DNA from: Primula veris
Taxonomy: Eukaryota; Streptophyta; Magnoliopsida; Ericales; Primulaceae
Direction of reading: 5' to 3'
Assembly (NCBI GenBank): GCA_963682055.1
Contig: OY821750.1
Location: 11,472,501-11,536,500, forward strand
Length of the DNA stretch: 64,000 nt
Notes under the pieces: model-generated
The model's input: only the letters and a program-made list of their open reading frames with translations
What the model was told of the DNA's origin: nothing
Database searches by the model: none
Shown here: positions 12,057 through 36,675 of the stretch, one piece after another
How the letters are laid out: each line of letters begins with the position of its first letter
Position numbering within the stretch: position 1 is the stretch's first letter
Translations under genes and position numbers: made by a program

Positions 12057-12178
12057 AACTGATACAGAACAAGAATTTTTACACTTTTCGACACCGATTT
12101 GGCACAAAAAAAATAATAAAGAAATTTTTTACCAGATAGTCATATAAAGTCAATCAAATATATATATATATGCACAAA

Positions 12179-14062
12179 TCACACATCAAACATACATAAC
12201 TCTCGTCGAATAAAACAAAATTGTTCCTCGTTAAGGGGTTTTGTAAAAATATCGGCTAATTGCCTATCGGTACTTATATATTCAAGTATAATATCCCCTT
12301 TTTGAACATGATCCCTTAGAAAGTGATGTCGCAAATTTATATGTTTAGTACGAGAGTGTTGGATCGAATTTTTCGAAAGATTTATTGCACTAGTATTATC
12401 ATACAAAATAGGCACACTATCAAATGATAATTCAAAGTCATTCAATTGTTGACGCATCCAAAGGATTTGTGCACAGCAACTACCCGCGGCAATGTATTCC
12501 GCCTCCGCCGTAGAAAGTGCAACCGAATTTTGTTTCTTGCTATGCCAAGAGACTAAAGCATTTCCTAAAAAATGGCAAGTGCCACTAGTACTTTTTCTAT
12601 CTAAACGACAACCGGCAAAGTCGGCGTCGGAATAGCCAAGAAAATCAAAAGTAGTATCATGTGGATAAAACAATCATAAATTACATATACCTACAAGATA
12701 TCTAAATATGCTCTTAACGGCTATCACATGCGATTCCTTATGACAAGATTGATACCTAGCACACAAGCAAACACTAAACATGATATCGGGTCTATTTATG
12801 GTTAAATATAAGAGAGATCCAATCATATCTCTATATAGCTTTTGGTCCACGCTTTTACCCGATTCATCCTTGTCTAGTTTTGTAGCCGGACTCATTGTAG
12901 TTCCTAGCGACTTTGCATCGCTCATGTTGAACCGTTTGAGCAAGTCCCTTGTGTATTTGGCTTGATTTACGAAAATTCCGTCCTTAGTTTGTTTGATTTG
13001 CAATCCAAGAAAGTAAGTAAGTTCACCCATCATGCTCATCTCGAATTCGCCTTGCATACATTTAGAAAACTCCTCGCACATGCGAGCATTAGTAGCACCG
13101 AAAATGATATCATCAACATAAATTTGGATTAAAAACATGTCTTTTCCATCCTTTTTGATAAAAAGGGTGATGTCCAAGGTACCACGACAAAAACCATTTT
13201 CGACCAAAAACTTGCTAAATCTTTCATACCAAGCCCGGGGTGCTTGTTTTAAACCATAAAGTGCTTTTTGGAGTTTGTAAACATGATTGGGAAAAGCGTG
13301 ATTTTCAAAACCGGGTGGTTGCTTTACATAAACTTCCTCGTTTATAAAACCATTTAGAAACGTGCTTTTAACATCCATTTGAAATAATTTAAAGCGTTTA
13401 AAAGAAGCATAGGCAAGTAACATACGAATGACTTCTAGTCTAGCTACGGGTGCGTAAGTTTCATCGAAATCGATGCCTTCTTCTTGGTTATACCCTTGAG
13501 CGACTAGTCTAGCTTTGTTCCTAATAACTACTCCGGATTCATCCATCTTATTACGAAATATCCATTTTGTACCTATGATGTTTTTCTCACGCGGTCTAGG
13601 AACTAAAGTCCATACGTTACTACGCTCGAATTGATTTAATTCGTCATGCATAGCTAATACCCAACTCTCATCGAGTTCCGCTTCATGAATGTTCTTAGGC
13701 TCTAATTGAGACAAGAATGCAAGATGATTAACTAAATTTCTCAAAGAAGAATGTGTATGCACTCTTTCTCCCGGGTAACCCAAGATTAATTCTTGCGGAT
13801 GGTGATTGGCAAACCTCCATTCTTGAGGCAAATCGTCATGAATATGTACACTAGATTCTAGGTCCGTTTGAAGTCTCTCTATAGTGACTTTTTCAACAAC
13901 GGGTTCAACCTCTATACTAGGCGTGATCTCTAATCTAGATGTAACATGATTAGAAGAAGATGTATTATGAAAAATATCATCATCAATATTATGAACAATT
14001 GATGGCTTATCAATCGTCGGTAAATTCTCATCAAAAGAGACATGTACCAATTCTTCCACCAA
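12179..14062 (-). pseudogene. Sirevirus-like RT and RNase H
   Basis: The upper part (14062 to 12674) is a 462-codon stretch with copia RT motifs: [55 protein letters not shown] and the catalytic box IYVDDIIFG. It ends in a stop, and RNase H continues in the next frame (12673 to 12179) with FLGYSDADFAGC, STSGTCHFLG, KKQNSVALSTAEAEYIAA and DIFTKPL. Conservation is high, so decay is recent. The pol frame is broken between RT and RNase H, so no full polyprotein can be made. Confidence 0.85.
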
Positions 14063-14770
14063 TAAAGTTCTTTTATTAAAAACTCTAACGCTTTACTCGA
14101 TAGAGCATATCCGATGAAAATTCCTTCATCAGACTTAGCATCGAATTTTCCTAATACACGTAAATGAGAAATATTGGGCTTTCGCTCATTCCATATTTTG
14201 TAAGGTGTCTTTTTCAATATGGGTCTAATTAAGGCTCTATTTAAAATGTAAGAAGCGGAATTTACGGCTTCGGCCCAAAAATAGTTTGGAAAATTATTTT
14301 CACAAAGCATGGTCCGTGCCATTTTCTCTAGTGTTCTATTCTTCCTCTCTACTATCCCATTTTGTTGAGGCGTACGAGGGCCGAAAAATTATGATTAATA
14401 CCATTTTCATCACAATAAGTTTGAAATGATGTATTTTCAAATTTCTTACCATGATCGGTTCGGATACTTATGAGTTATTTTCAAATTATTTGCAAATAAT
14501 AGAGAATTCTCTAAATGCTTCATGCTTATGAGTTAAAAACAAAATCCAAGTAAAATGACTAAAGTCGTCAACCATGACGAATGCATATGCACGCCCTCCA
14601 AGACTAAGTGTCCGGGAGGGACCAACTAAGTCCATATGAATGAGCTCCAAACAACGAGTAGTAGAAATAATATTTTTAGACTTAAAAGAAATTTTCGTTT
14701 GTTTGCCTAATTGGCAAGCGTGACAAAGTTTGTACCTTTTATAGGGAGCTTTTGGTAAATCTATTACCAA
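13930..14770 (-). pseudogene. Sirevirus-like integrase, truncated and frameshifted
   Basis: The N-terminal part (14770-14486) shows the zinc-finger end CHACQLGKQTK, then HMDLVGPSRT with the first catalytic Asp and FVMVDDFSHFTW. After a break near 14486-14330 (NGIVERKNRTLE is readable with a frameshift), the distal part (14322-13930) has FWAEAVNSASYILNR and ISHLRVLG. A segment between ISHLRVLGKF and DAKSDEGIFIGY is missing, fusing two separated motifs. The 5' end stops at the 73-bp repeat. Confidence 0.8.
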
Positions 14771-14772
14771 AT

Positions 14773-14845
14773 CTTTTGCACTTTACTCATCAGATTTTAT
14801 ACTACTTAGATTAGGTGGGAAACTAAAAGTTTTGTTGATCGAGCT
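14773..14845 (+). repeat. 73-bp direct repeat flanking the Sirevirus-like element (right)
   Basis: Second copy of the segment at 8931-9003, in the same orientation, at the point where the minus-strand element is cut off. Confidence 0.85.
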
Positions 14846-14861
14846 TTTTAAAAAAAAGAAA

Positions 14862-15184
14862 TCAAAGGTGTTTCTGACAATATTCATAAGCTTTTGCGCC
14901 AAAACGTGTTTCACTGCCAGGAATCTTTTAGCTCTAATATTCAGGAAGACTAACATGTCATTTGATAATTTGAAACTGACTCTTGTTCATGTATGATCAT
15001 GTTAATTGTGGGCTTCGCTATGCTCGTAATAGGGACATTGGACAACAAAAAATCAAGAAAATCGTGTGGGATATCACACCAATGCTTCTTATCCATAGGA
15101 GGGATTCTGTGCTTCTTTCACGCTCTCTTTGCGGTTTCCTATTATATTTCAGCACTGCCATTGTGCGAGAGCAAGAGAAATTAA
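14862..15184 (+). pseudogene. DUF1218-like gene fragment
   Basis: Open from 14969 to a stop at 15182-15184; the readable part is about 70 residues. It has a hydrophobic run (MLIVGFAMLVIG), a basic Cys-containing linker (KKSRKSCGISHQ) and a second hydrophobic run (FLSIGGILCFFHALFAVSYY) ending ISALPLCESKRN. This pattern recalls the C-terminal half of plant DUF1218 four-helix membrane proteins. A short open stretch before it (14862-14951, ending at a CAG|GAAGAC-like acceptor) may be intron or a decayed exon. The N-terminal half is absent and the left side abuts the 73-bp repeat. The family assignment is from pattern memory and needs a search. Confidence 0.4.
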
Positions 15185-15885
15185 ATCAACTGCCAAAAGT
15201 AGAGCCCGTTTAACTTAAGTTCGAAAAGCTCTGATGGATAGAAATCCTTTTTAACAGCCTAGACTTTCAGTATCTGGATTTCTATTTCGCGTACTGTCAA
15301 ATGCTAGTTGTTACTCATTGAGCCTCGAATCTCGATGTCCTAATTGCTGATTTGTAATTAATTGCCTTCTTTTGAGTGTTTTTATTCACATAATTGAGAT
15401 ACTTGTTAGTTGAAGCCTTGAAGCAAATTTGTAGATTTTTCTGATGTTTCTTAGCTTATTCAACTTAAAACTGCTGGCGTTTTCTTGTTAAAAAACGAAT
15501 AACGATTCTTCATGTGTTAGCAGAATGCAAAAAAGCAACAAAAATTCACTTAATGCGATCAAACAATCACACTGAGGTTCGTAGATATTTATTTAGCAAC
15601 TTGTTTGATTGAACGAGAATGATCTGGATGGACATGGAAACGGCGACAATTGATTGTTTTCTAGTTATTTCTTAAAATATTTCCATTATTTAATAATAAA
15701 CGTTGTTTTAAAACAGAAGTGTGTAAAAAATTATATAAATTTACATGATTTGCAATACTTTTGCCATGGAATAACCCATGAATTCCAGACACCTTCATTG
15801 ATCACACAATCGGTTACAGTTTCCGCTTTAGAACCAATGATTCATATTACAACTTAAATCATAATACATTTCCATTAAATATAAA
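15185..15885. other. Intergenic / convergent 3' flanks
   Basis: No gene seen. It lies between the stop of the DUF1218-like fragment (+) and the stop of the psbQ pseudogene (-), so it would hold both 3' untranslated regions. AT-rich, with no repeat recognised. Confidence 0.5.
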
Positions 15886-18336
15886 TTAAACATTGGCGAG
15901 AATATCTTTTAGACTCGTCACTGCGATAGCGTAAAACTTCTCTGCATCAGTGCTGCTTTTAATCTTGGCTGCGTGGTCCAACTGAATAACAAAATAAAAG
16001 ATTAACACGGCAAAACACATGTTAATTAAGTACTTGCTTATCTAACTAACTATTATAACTTCAACTGCGACACGTTAAATGATGGAGTAACGGTTATGCG
16101 TTTTCTATTCTTTTGTTGTAAAAAGGCTCCAAAAGAAAAGCATCACGTCTTTTACGATCAGATGCTAGGTATCAATCCAGGTAGTTTATTACTTGATTAC
16201 ATTGTACTCTTTTAAGGATTTTAAATTTTTAATCACACCAAAAATATCAATGACAAAATCACTCAGAAAGAAAGAATATAGCGACTAACATTAGTCTAGA
16301 AAAAGAGTATGCATTTTTGATAATGTGTACGTTTGCTATGAGAAAATGATCTTTCAAAATGTATGGATAACTAACTTTACTCACATTGTCGAGATCTTGA
16401 AAGAGCTTTCCGGTGAGGGCCTTCAAGGCGACCTTCTCGTCCTCAGGCTTAGAGGAAATGACGGTGCTCAAATCGAACCTCAAATACCCTGCCTTAGAAC
16501 GGAGGTCGTTTTGGACATAGGGCCAAGCCTTCTTGTCAATCAATTCCTTCACGACGACGATGTCCTGTGCAGACTCTTTTGCCCTCACCGCAGCAGCTGT
16601 CGGAGAAAGAGTCTGCAAGAAGAACCGGTTCTTAAGTGGTAGGTCAAGGTCCCTCGCCTCGTCCGAGTTCAATGTTCCGGCTACACATAGAGATAGTATT
16701 TGTTGTCATCAACATTGTTATATTTAGCGTAATTTCCGTTCTAGAATGGAAGAAAAGAGACAAAACTGTTAATTGAACAACACTCCATGGACCATAGTAT
16801 AAGTTTAGTATTGTTTAACTTGGCTGTCTATGTTTTACAGTTTTTAGCATTTATAAAGTACGTATTTGTTGATATTGTTGTCATCAAGATTGTTATGTTA
16901 GTCTGTTTTTCATTCTAGAATGGAAGAAAAAGGAGTGTTATTGCGATTATTTAGCTTGATTAATTATGTTTTACCATTTATAAAGTATATATATTCATGG
17001 TTGTCCTTTCTTTAAGTTACATAAACTAGAAAATCCAATCTAACTCAACAGAGGCTCAAGAAACTGCATATTTATTTTATTAGAGTTGTAATTTCCACTG
17101 TTTTAAAAAGCGTTGCGAAACATTTCGCGATATAACGGTTTTCGAAAAAAAATTGCCTACGCTAAAACGCTATTTGGATGGAAAAGCGCTAAATTCGCGT
17201 TATTGGGACCAAAAGCGCAAAAAGCGTAAAATTTTGGACCAAAAACGTAAATAACGAGTTATTTAAAAGAAAAAAAAACATATACAAATAATTAATATAT
17301 GTTGTGTAATTTTCACAATATAATGTTTAGTCCGGTTGGTTGTAACACTGCATTCTCTCCCATGAGACTCATGTTCGAGAATCACATTTTCAATTTTTTA
17401 AAATTATTTGTATTATTTATTCAATCATACAAAATAATGTACGATCAATCACCAACATAACTATACATTTTATCTTTTTTTGTTATGTATTCTAAAATTG
17501 TGTTTTTTTTTTAAATCAAATTTACTACTAATGTGTCGATAAAAATCTCAGTTTGTTTCTTTCATTAATATATGTAATGATGAATCAATTAATAATTTCT
17601 TATATTATTTCATTATTCACTAACGATTTTTGGTTTAGACCGAAATATTTACGAAGATCTTTATGCATATTTTGGAGTTTTTAGAACGTAATAAATGAAA
17701 AAAAAAATCATAATGAATTATTTTTTCGTTTATGATACAAAAATGGTTAATAGAAATATTTTTTCGTTTATGATACAAAAATGATTAGTAGAACGCGTTA
17801 TTATTGTGTTGTTTTTAACTTATGAAGTGTGTTAACATAATTAACATAAATTCTATGATTATTTAATGCTATATTGTTATATTTATAGGTAAACAAAAAA
17901 TTACAACGCAAAGCGTTATCTTGCTACGCTATTTGCGTTTTTAGCGTAACTCTCGAAAAAACGTTATGCTAGCGATAACGCTATTTAAAACGTTTATGTA
18001 ATTAGGACACAACAGGACTCGTAACATTAATCTACGTATTATATAAAAGAGATTATTAAAACTAACGCAATCCTCCGGAAGGTAGTGGAGGCGGACCGAT
18101 CTTGATGGGATTGGCTTCGGCGAACACAGCTTGAACAAAGGCTCCGGAACCAATCCCAGCTGCAACAAACCCCAAAACAGCTCTGCGACTCGTCTTAGTC
18201 TCAGCCGAGCCACTCTGTTGGGCTCTAACTGTGGCATTGGCTCAAGCCACACCGACCCTAGTGAACCTTGCTCCAGCCAAGCGACACCTTGAGATGAGCC
18301 ACGTAAGCCAGTCATTGATGCCATAGCATGAGCCAT
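15886..18336 (-). pseudogene. psbQ: psbQ (oxygen-evolving enhancer 3) pseudogene
   Basis: PsbQ is the about 16-kDa lumenal extrinsic subunit of the photosystem II oxygen-evolving complex. Three exons on the minus strand: 18336-18067, 16680-16385 and 15981-15886, with GT...AG introns (donors GTTAGT and GTGAGT) and phases that join correctly. Exons 2 and 3 are clean and carry the helical-bundle sequence ([54 protein letters not shown] stop). Exon 1 starts MAHAMASMTGLRGSS and also encodes the twin-Arg thylakoid signal ([12 protein letters not shown]) and mature start [12 protein letters not shown], but in a different frame. A frameshift near residue 16 is needed, and the downstream frame then meets a TGA before ANATVRAQQ, where the context suggests an old CGA. 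The product cannot reach the mature domain from the first ATG. Two intact exons suggest recent loss. Intron 1 holds a TIR element. Confidence 0.85.
17100..17991. mobile_element. TIR element in psbQ intron 1
   Basis: An 892-bp AT-rich insert. Left end GTTTTAAAAAGCGTTGCG and right end (reverse complement) GTTTTAAATAGCGTTATCG continue as imperfect inverted repeats for about 70 bases (shared blocks such as TACGCTAAAA and GCTATTT). No coding region. The target duplication is unclear. Probably a MITE or Mutator-like non-autonomous element. Confidence 0.6.
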
Positions 18337-19608
18337 TATTTTTATTTTTTATTAGTATTAAATTTGGTTTAATGTCTTGAAGCAAATAAAGGGTCTATGT
18401 GGCAAATTTTTATCTGAATTTTGTGTGATGTAATTGTAGGGTGACGGACACCTTATCTTGATTTTTCCTCCTTGGATAATTTGTATATTACTTTAGCCAG
18501 TTGCTGTTTGACACGTGGACCATTTGCTTGACATAATGGATCAGGCTAATCTTATTTGGCATAATGATTTGGATATCTACACCATTGCGGAATATTTGTA
18601 GCAAATTCTTTGTATTATGTACATTCTCTCTCTGGCTTGCATAGATGATGTACATTAATCTAAAATTTGTCTTAGCAAAATCTTGTAACACTTCTAGACA
18701 TAAGTACATGGTAATTATAATATTAAATTGGGCATTGTAGTATTTTTATAGAAATTGTCTGAACCTGTTATCCATTTTTCAAACAAGTTGAAAGATGTAT
18801 GCACTTTGATAGACTATGTTGAATTTGAAATGAAGCACTTTGGTTTACTATTTAGCTTATTTGAGCTCAAGGCAACATGCTAAAGATTAAAGTTTCTGCA
18901 GAAAAGCTTTATAAATCAGCTCATGCATACTATTAACACTGAAGATCTTTTTTGGTGACCTAGTTTCAGGTTTTAATGGATTTAGAAGAAACCTGATATC
19001 TTGAATTTCTAGGCTTGAAGCTTAAATTATGTTTCTTCTTGAAATATAGATCCCATCTACTGCGCCTATATTACCCTCTTATAATGTCTCTCTGGTTTTG
19101 TTGTTGGTCACATATATCAAATGAGGATTTTCAAATATTTGATGCTCTTGTCACACTATAATCTCTTTAGTTTGTTGTTCAGTTTTATAAAAAAAATTAG
19201 ATCCGTTAAAGACTCAAAGGCCAAAGCTCTAAATATTGTCTTCAAATGAAGCTTCAAACTACGAGTATATTTTTAGTTTTTTTTTCTTTCTTTTTGTAGC
19301 TTCATTGTTTTAAAGCTTTTGAGCTGATTTGTAGCATAAAAAAGCGATTACTTATTTCTTTTACAAAGTCCTGTATAGGACGGTTCCATGCCTATCAAAA
19401 GAAATGTACAAAGTGCTTGCAAGAGAATTGAAATTTTACAAGTTGGTCAGAAACTAAAAGAAAAATATATTTTATAAACAAACTTCATATTCTTTTTCCA
19501 GAAAATTTATATATTGTTTTTCTTCAAGTCATGATACTATTTTGCTCTGCTACTAACTAATTTTCATTAGTATAAGTTTCTAGTATATTCAACAAGAACA
19601 TCAAAGAT
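18337..19608. other. Intergenic region between psbQ pseudogene and CRK1
   Basis: No gene seen. 18337-18720 would be the psbQ 5' flank. From about 19245 the sequence is the 3' flank shared by all three CRK copies ('gaagcttcaaactacgag', then 'ttccatgcctatcaaaag'). Confidence 0.5.
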
Positions 19609-32006
<12,398 letters not shown>

Positions 32007-32051
32007 TAAAATGAATTAGCTAGTGAGTTGGAGAAGGATGAGGAACATCAT

Positions 32052-32148
32052 GGGGGATTCTTTATTCCATAGGCAAATTACTTCTGACTATAAGGGACGT
32101 GGGATTGCAGCAATCCCACGTCTACGTGTCCCTGGAATATTTTTATTT

Positions 32149-32183
<35 letters not shown>

Positions 32184-33057
32184 ATTTCGTTTTGGTATAT
32201 CAAAAATTTCCTCAATTTTACCTAAAAACTTTTCCAATTTTATTCAAAAACTTCTCCAATTTTATATAAAAAAAAAACTATAACCATCAACCATCAAACT
32301 ACTTCATATATCAAGTTAATATATTTTTTTATCAAATCAACGTCAATTTACCACTACAATTATCCTCAATTTTACCAAAAAAAAAAAACTCTCAACCGAA
32401 AAAAAAAAAACAAACTTCTTCAATTTTATCCAAAAAAAACCCTAACCATCGACCATCAACCATCAAACTCGTTCGTATATCAAATTAATATATATTTTTC
32501 TCAAATCAACATCACTCTACCACTACATTTATCCTCAATTTTACCCTAAAAAAAAACATATCCCAATTTTGTTTTTTTAGGGTAAAACTGAGGATAAATG
32601 TAGTGCTAGAGTGATGTTGATTTGAGAAAAATATTTATTAATTTGATATACGAACGAGTTTGATGGTTGATGGTCGATGGTTAGGGTTTTTTTTGGATAA
32701 AATTGAAGAAGTTTGTTTTTTTTTTTTCGGTTGAGAGTTTTTTTTTTTTTGGTAAAATTGAGGATAATTGTAATGGTAAATTGACGTTGATTTGATAAAA
32801 AAATATATTAACTTGATATATGAAGTAGTTTGATGGTTGATGGTTATAGTTTTTTTTTTATATAAAATTGGAGAAGTTTTTGAATAAAATTGGAAAAGTT
32901 TTTAGGTAAAATTGAGGAAATTTTTGATATACCAAAACGAAATCAAAAAAAAAAAAAAAAAAAAAAAAATATTCCAGGGACACGTAGACGTGGGATTGCT
33001 GCAATCCCACGTCCCTTGTAGTCAGAAGTAATTTGCCTATGGAATAAAGAATCCCCC
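32052..33057. mobile_element. Foldback element with long inverted arms upstream of CRK1
   Basis: A 1006-bp element that is almost entirely one inverted repeat: two arms of about 500 bp meeting near 32555. Ends GGGGGATTCTTTATTCC and its complement. Flanked by GAACATCAT on both sides (32043-32051 and 33058-33066), a 9-bp duplication as made by Mutator-like transposases. No coding. It lies 46 bp from the first CRK1 ATG. CRK2 and CRK3 have the empty site; compared with them about 115 bp of promoter is missing at the right junction. Confidence 0.85.
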
Positions 33058-33066
33058 GAACATCAT

Positions 33067-34829
33067 ATATGACCAAATGAGGAGAAATTATTTGTGAGTT
33101 ACTTATTTCAAAATATTGACTTTTCACCAGAGAATATAAATGCTCCCGGCCCACTCCTATCCTAGCTTCTAATTTTCCTAATTAAAAATTCAACCTTTTG
33201 GAACACAACTTTTTTTTTTCAAAAGAAAAATTCATTGTGTAAACTTTTTATTGGAACACAACTTGTATTGAACTTAAAAATTATGTTAATCTTCAGGTCT
33301 CCTAAAAATGGTTTTTAGTTATCACCATAAGTAAAAACTCATTTGTTGGTACACATTAGATATTTACGATTTACTTACATTTGTTGGAGAAAGATAGAAA
33401 TACAATTGTACGAAATATCCGTAATAAAATCAACATTTATATATCAGTGAATAATGAGTAGGGCTGTAAATATAAAGCGAAACAAACCGAACAATGGTCT
33501 GTTTATGTTCATGTTCATCAACTGAAACACTTGTTTATTTTCAGTTCATGTTCATTTAAATACGAATAAATATTTGACGAACATGAACCGAAAATTTGAT
33601 GAGGCGAACACGAGTTCTTCCTAACATATCTTTTCATTCAAAATATTTAATAATTTAAAAATATTACTTTTTTCCTTTCTTTTTGGAATATATTATAATT
33701 TTATCTTTATTATTATATTGTTTACTTGTTTTACTATGATAAATTTGTCTACAAATAAATAAAACGTTAGTTAATTAATCTATTTGACATTATAACATAA
33801 TTTTTTCTTAGCTTTAAGTTTATATATTCTATTAATGTATAAATTTTTTTTTACATATGTATAATTAATTACTTTAATGAGTCGAGCACTTAACAATAAA
33901 GCCGGTTAATGCATTTATAGTATGATGATATAAATTAACTTAATAAGTTTGAAATAATACAAACATATTATTAATATTATTGTGGTATAAAAAAGTTTAT
34001 TAATTTATATGATTAATAAATTAATAAAATTTTAATCATATGATTATTTATTAACAAGCAAGTATTAACCTTTTAATCATATAATATATCAAGAACCGTA
34101 CTACCTTGGACACACCCTAACATGAGAAAATGAATTCCAATATATGAAATAAATTAGATCCAATCATGCAGTGCATCAACAATATATTCTCAAAATATAT
34201 AAAATATTTTAGCTCACTGAACCAATTACGTATTTGGGGATTATAATTAAAATATTCTAGCAGTGTATCAAATTGAGGATTATAAATTGGATCTAATTTA
34301 TAATCCAATTACCTCACTGAAATAAATTAGCCACTCAAGACATGAGGAAAAATTATTCTAACTCCACCGTGCTAAGAACAACATCCATGATTAACCATTT
34401 ATACCACCTAGATCATCACCAGGCAAAATATATATTTTCTCAAAGTCCAAACGATGATAAAACATATTATCAAAACGCAATCAATATGCTCGTATGCGAA
34501 CAATAATATATATCATAAACATACATACGATACGGTTAAAAACCGAAAAATTGGAATTTCACAAAAATACCAAACAAGGTAAAGCAAACACAAAATGCTT
34601 TCGACAATTCAATCGGAAACACCAATTTCTTAACACTAATGTTTGTTAGAAAAAAAATTTCCAAAGAAGTGTCTTAGTCACGAAAATAATTTTCTGGTAC
34701 CAAAATTATTGTATTAACGTACGAAATATAAAAAAATATCGTTTAAGATTATTGGGTATGTTTAGATAAACACAATAATTTTTACGGAAAAGAAATCGAC
34801 AAATGAAAAGAAAATGGTTTTCTTAAATG
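33067..34829. other. Intergenic region between CRK1 and CRK2
   Basis: 33067-33459 is CRK1 5' flank homologous to the flanks of the other copies. 33460 to about 34080 is the left part of a TIR element (AGGGCTGTAAAT end) whose right end is missing. 34080-34830 is AT-rich unique sequence with no gene seen. Homology to the shared CRK 3' flank begins near 34835. Confidence 0.6.
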
Positions 34830-36111
34830 ATAAAGCTTTTGGGCTGATTTGTAGCATAAAATGATAAAAGCGATTACTTATTTCTTTTATGAAGTCCTGT
34901 GTAGGACGGTTCCATGCCTATCAAAAGAAATGTACAAAGTGCTTGCAAGAGAATTGAAATTTTACAAGTTGGTCAGAAACTAAAAGAAAAATATATTTTA
35001 TAAACAAACTTCATATTCTTTTTCCAGAAAATTTATATATTGTTTTTCTTCAAGTCATGGTATTATTTTGCTCTGCTACTAACTAATTTTCATTAGTATA
35101 AGTTTCTAGTATATTCAACAATAACATCAAAGATCTACCGCGGATACACCTCAGTAATTAAGGCTTCATTATCCGACGAATGTAGACACTAATTATATCT
35201 AGAGTCACTGGACTCCTGACTTGCATTGCTTTGTAGGAAAAATGCTGGTTGAGATGGTATCGGGAGAGTGAGAGATGAACTTGTAAACATCATCACAACT
35301 TGAGCCATAGTTGGCCTATCGATTGGATTTTCTTGAACGCACAACAACCCTATATGGATGCATCGAATTATTTCATGTGTTGAACACGTTGAAGACACTA
35401 GCGAAGGGTCTACAAGTTCCATTGATCTTCCTTGGCACCAACTATTCCATGTCTAAATAAATCCAAAGTATGAGAAAGTTTAATATTAATGTAGAATCTG
35501 GCTGCAATATTTAATAATCAAGTTTGTAGAAGAAATAGCTGGTTTAGTGTTTGAGTTCTTCAATCGATTACAGTACGTACTAGTCAACTCTAGTATCACC
35601 AGCATTTTGGTAATTCTTGTTTCTCAAAAGTAACTGTTGCTATTTACGACTCCAAAAATTAGAACATGATAATGGTAAAATTTGTTAATACTTACAAAGG
35701 TTAGAAGGTCCTCCCCCATTTCCCCTCTGCAGAAATAACTATTCTTCTGTCCACTAACAATATCCAAAATCAAGACACCGAAGCTGAAGACGTCGGATTT
35801 CACCGAGAAATGGCCATGCATTGCGTATTCCGGAGCCATGTAACCACTACCAGTTTCAAAAAAAAAAAACACTCTCAAGATATAGAATGTCGTTAAGCAC
35901 AAAATGAAATGTCATTCGTCAAGTTTAGAGTTTTTTTTGGTTAAAGTCTTGATATAAAGGAAACAATATAACAGTTAAAAGCAAACGATTTATGTTGGTT
36001 AATCAATAGATTATTACTACGGAAAAGTAAGTACTTAAAAGTTGCAATCAACATCAAGCAAGGCCCTTAAGCGGATACACAAGGAAGTAGAGGTAGAAGT
36101 ACTACTCACTA

Positions 36112-36465
<354 letters not shown>

Positions 36466-36675
36466 TCATGAATTCGTACATCAAAAGTTTTTCGTTTTAT
36501 TTGTAACAAAAGCCTAACAGCCTAACCAGGTTTCTATGTTGTAGCTTGGCGACTAACATAACTTCGTTCTTGAATTCAGTTTCACCTTGATGAGAGTTTT
36601 TTGATAACCTCTTCACGGCTATTTCTCCATCAGAAAGTATACCCTAATATATGATAAATGAATTTTCCATGGTCA

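Larger units (their letters stand above)
9004..14772 (-). mobile_element. 5'-truncated Sirevirus-like Ty1/copia element
   Basis: Minus-strand element. Reading from high to low coordinate: GAG-pre-integrase/integrase, RT, RNase H, an extra ORF, polypurine tract and a 1.07-kb 3' LTR. The 5' LTR, gag and protease are missing; the sequence breaks at 14772 inside the GAG-pre-integrase region. An added ORF after pol, clustered palindromes before the polypurine tract, and 'gaggggggtgaataag' near the LTR end are traits known from plant Sireviruses. The lineage call is inference from these traits. Confidence 0.8.

Noticed and set aside
32560..33057. Assembly artefact (inverted duplication of a read end)
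   Set aside because: A 9-bp target-like duplication and clean element ends on both sides support a real insertion, though long reads should confirm it.
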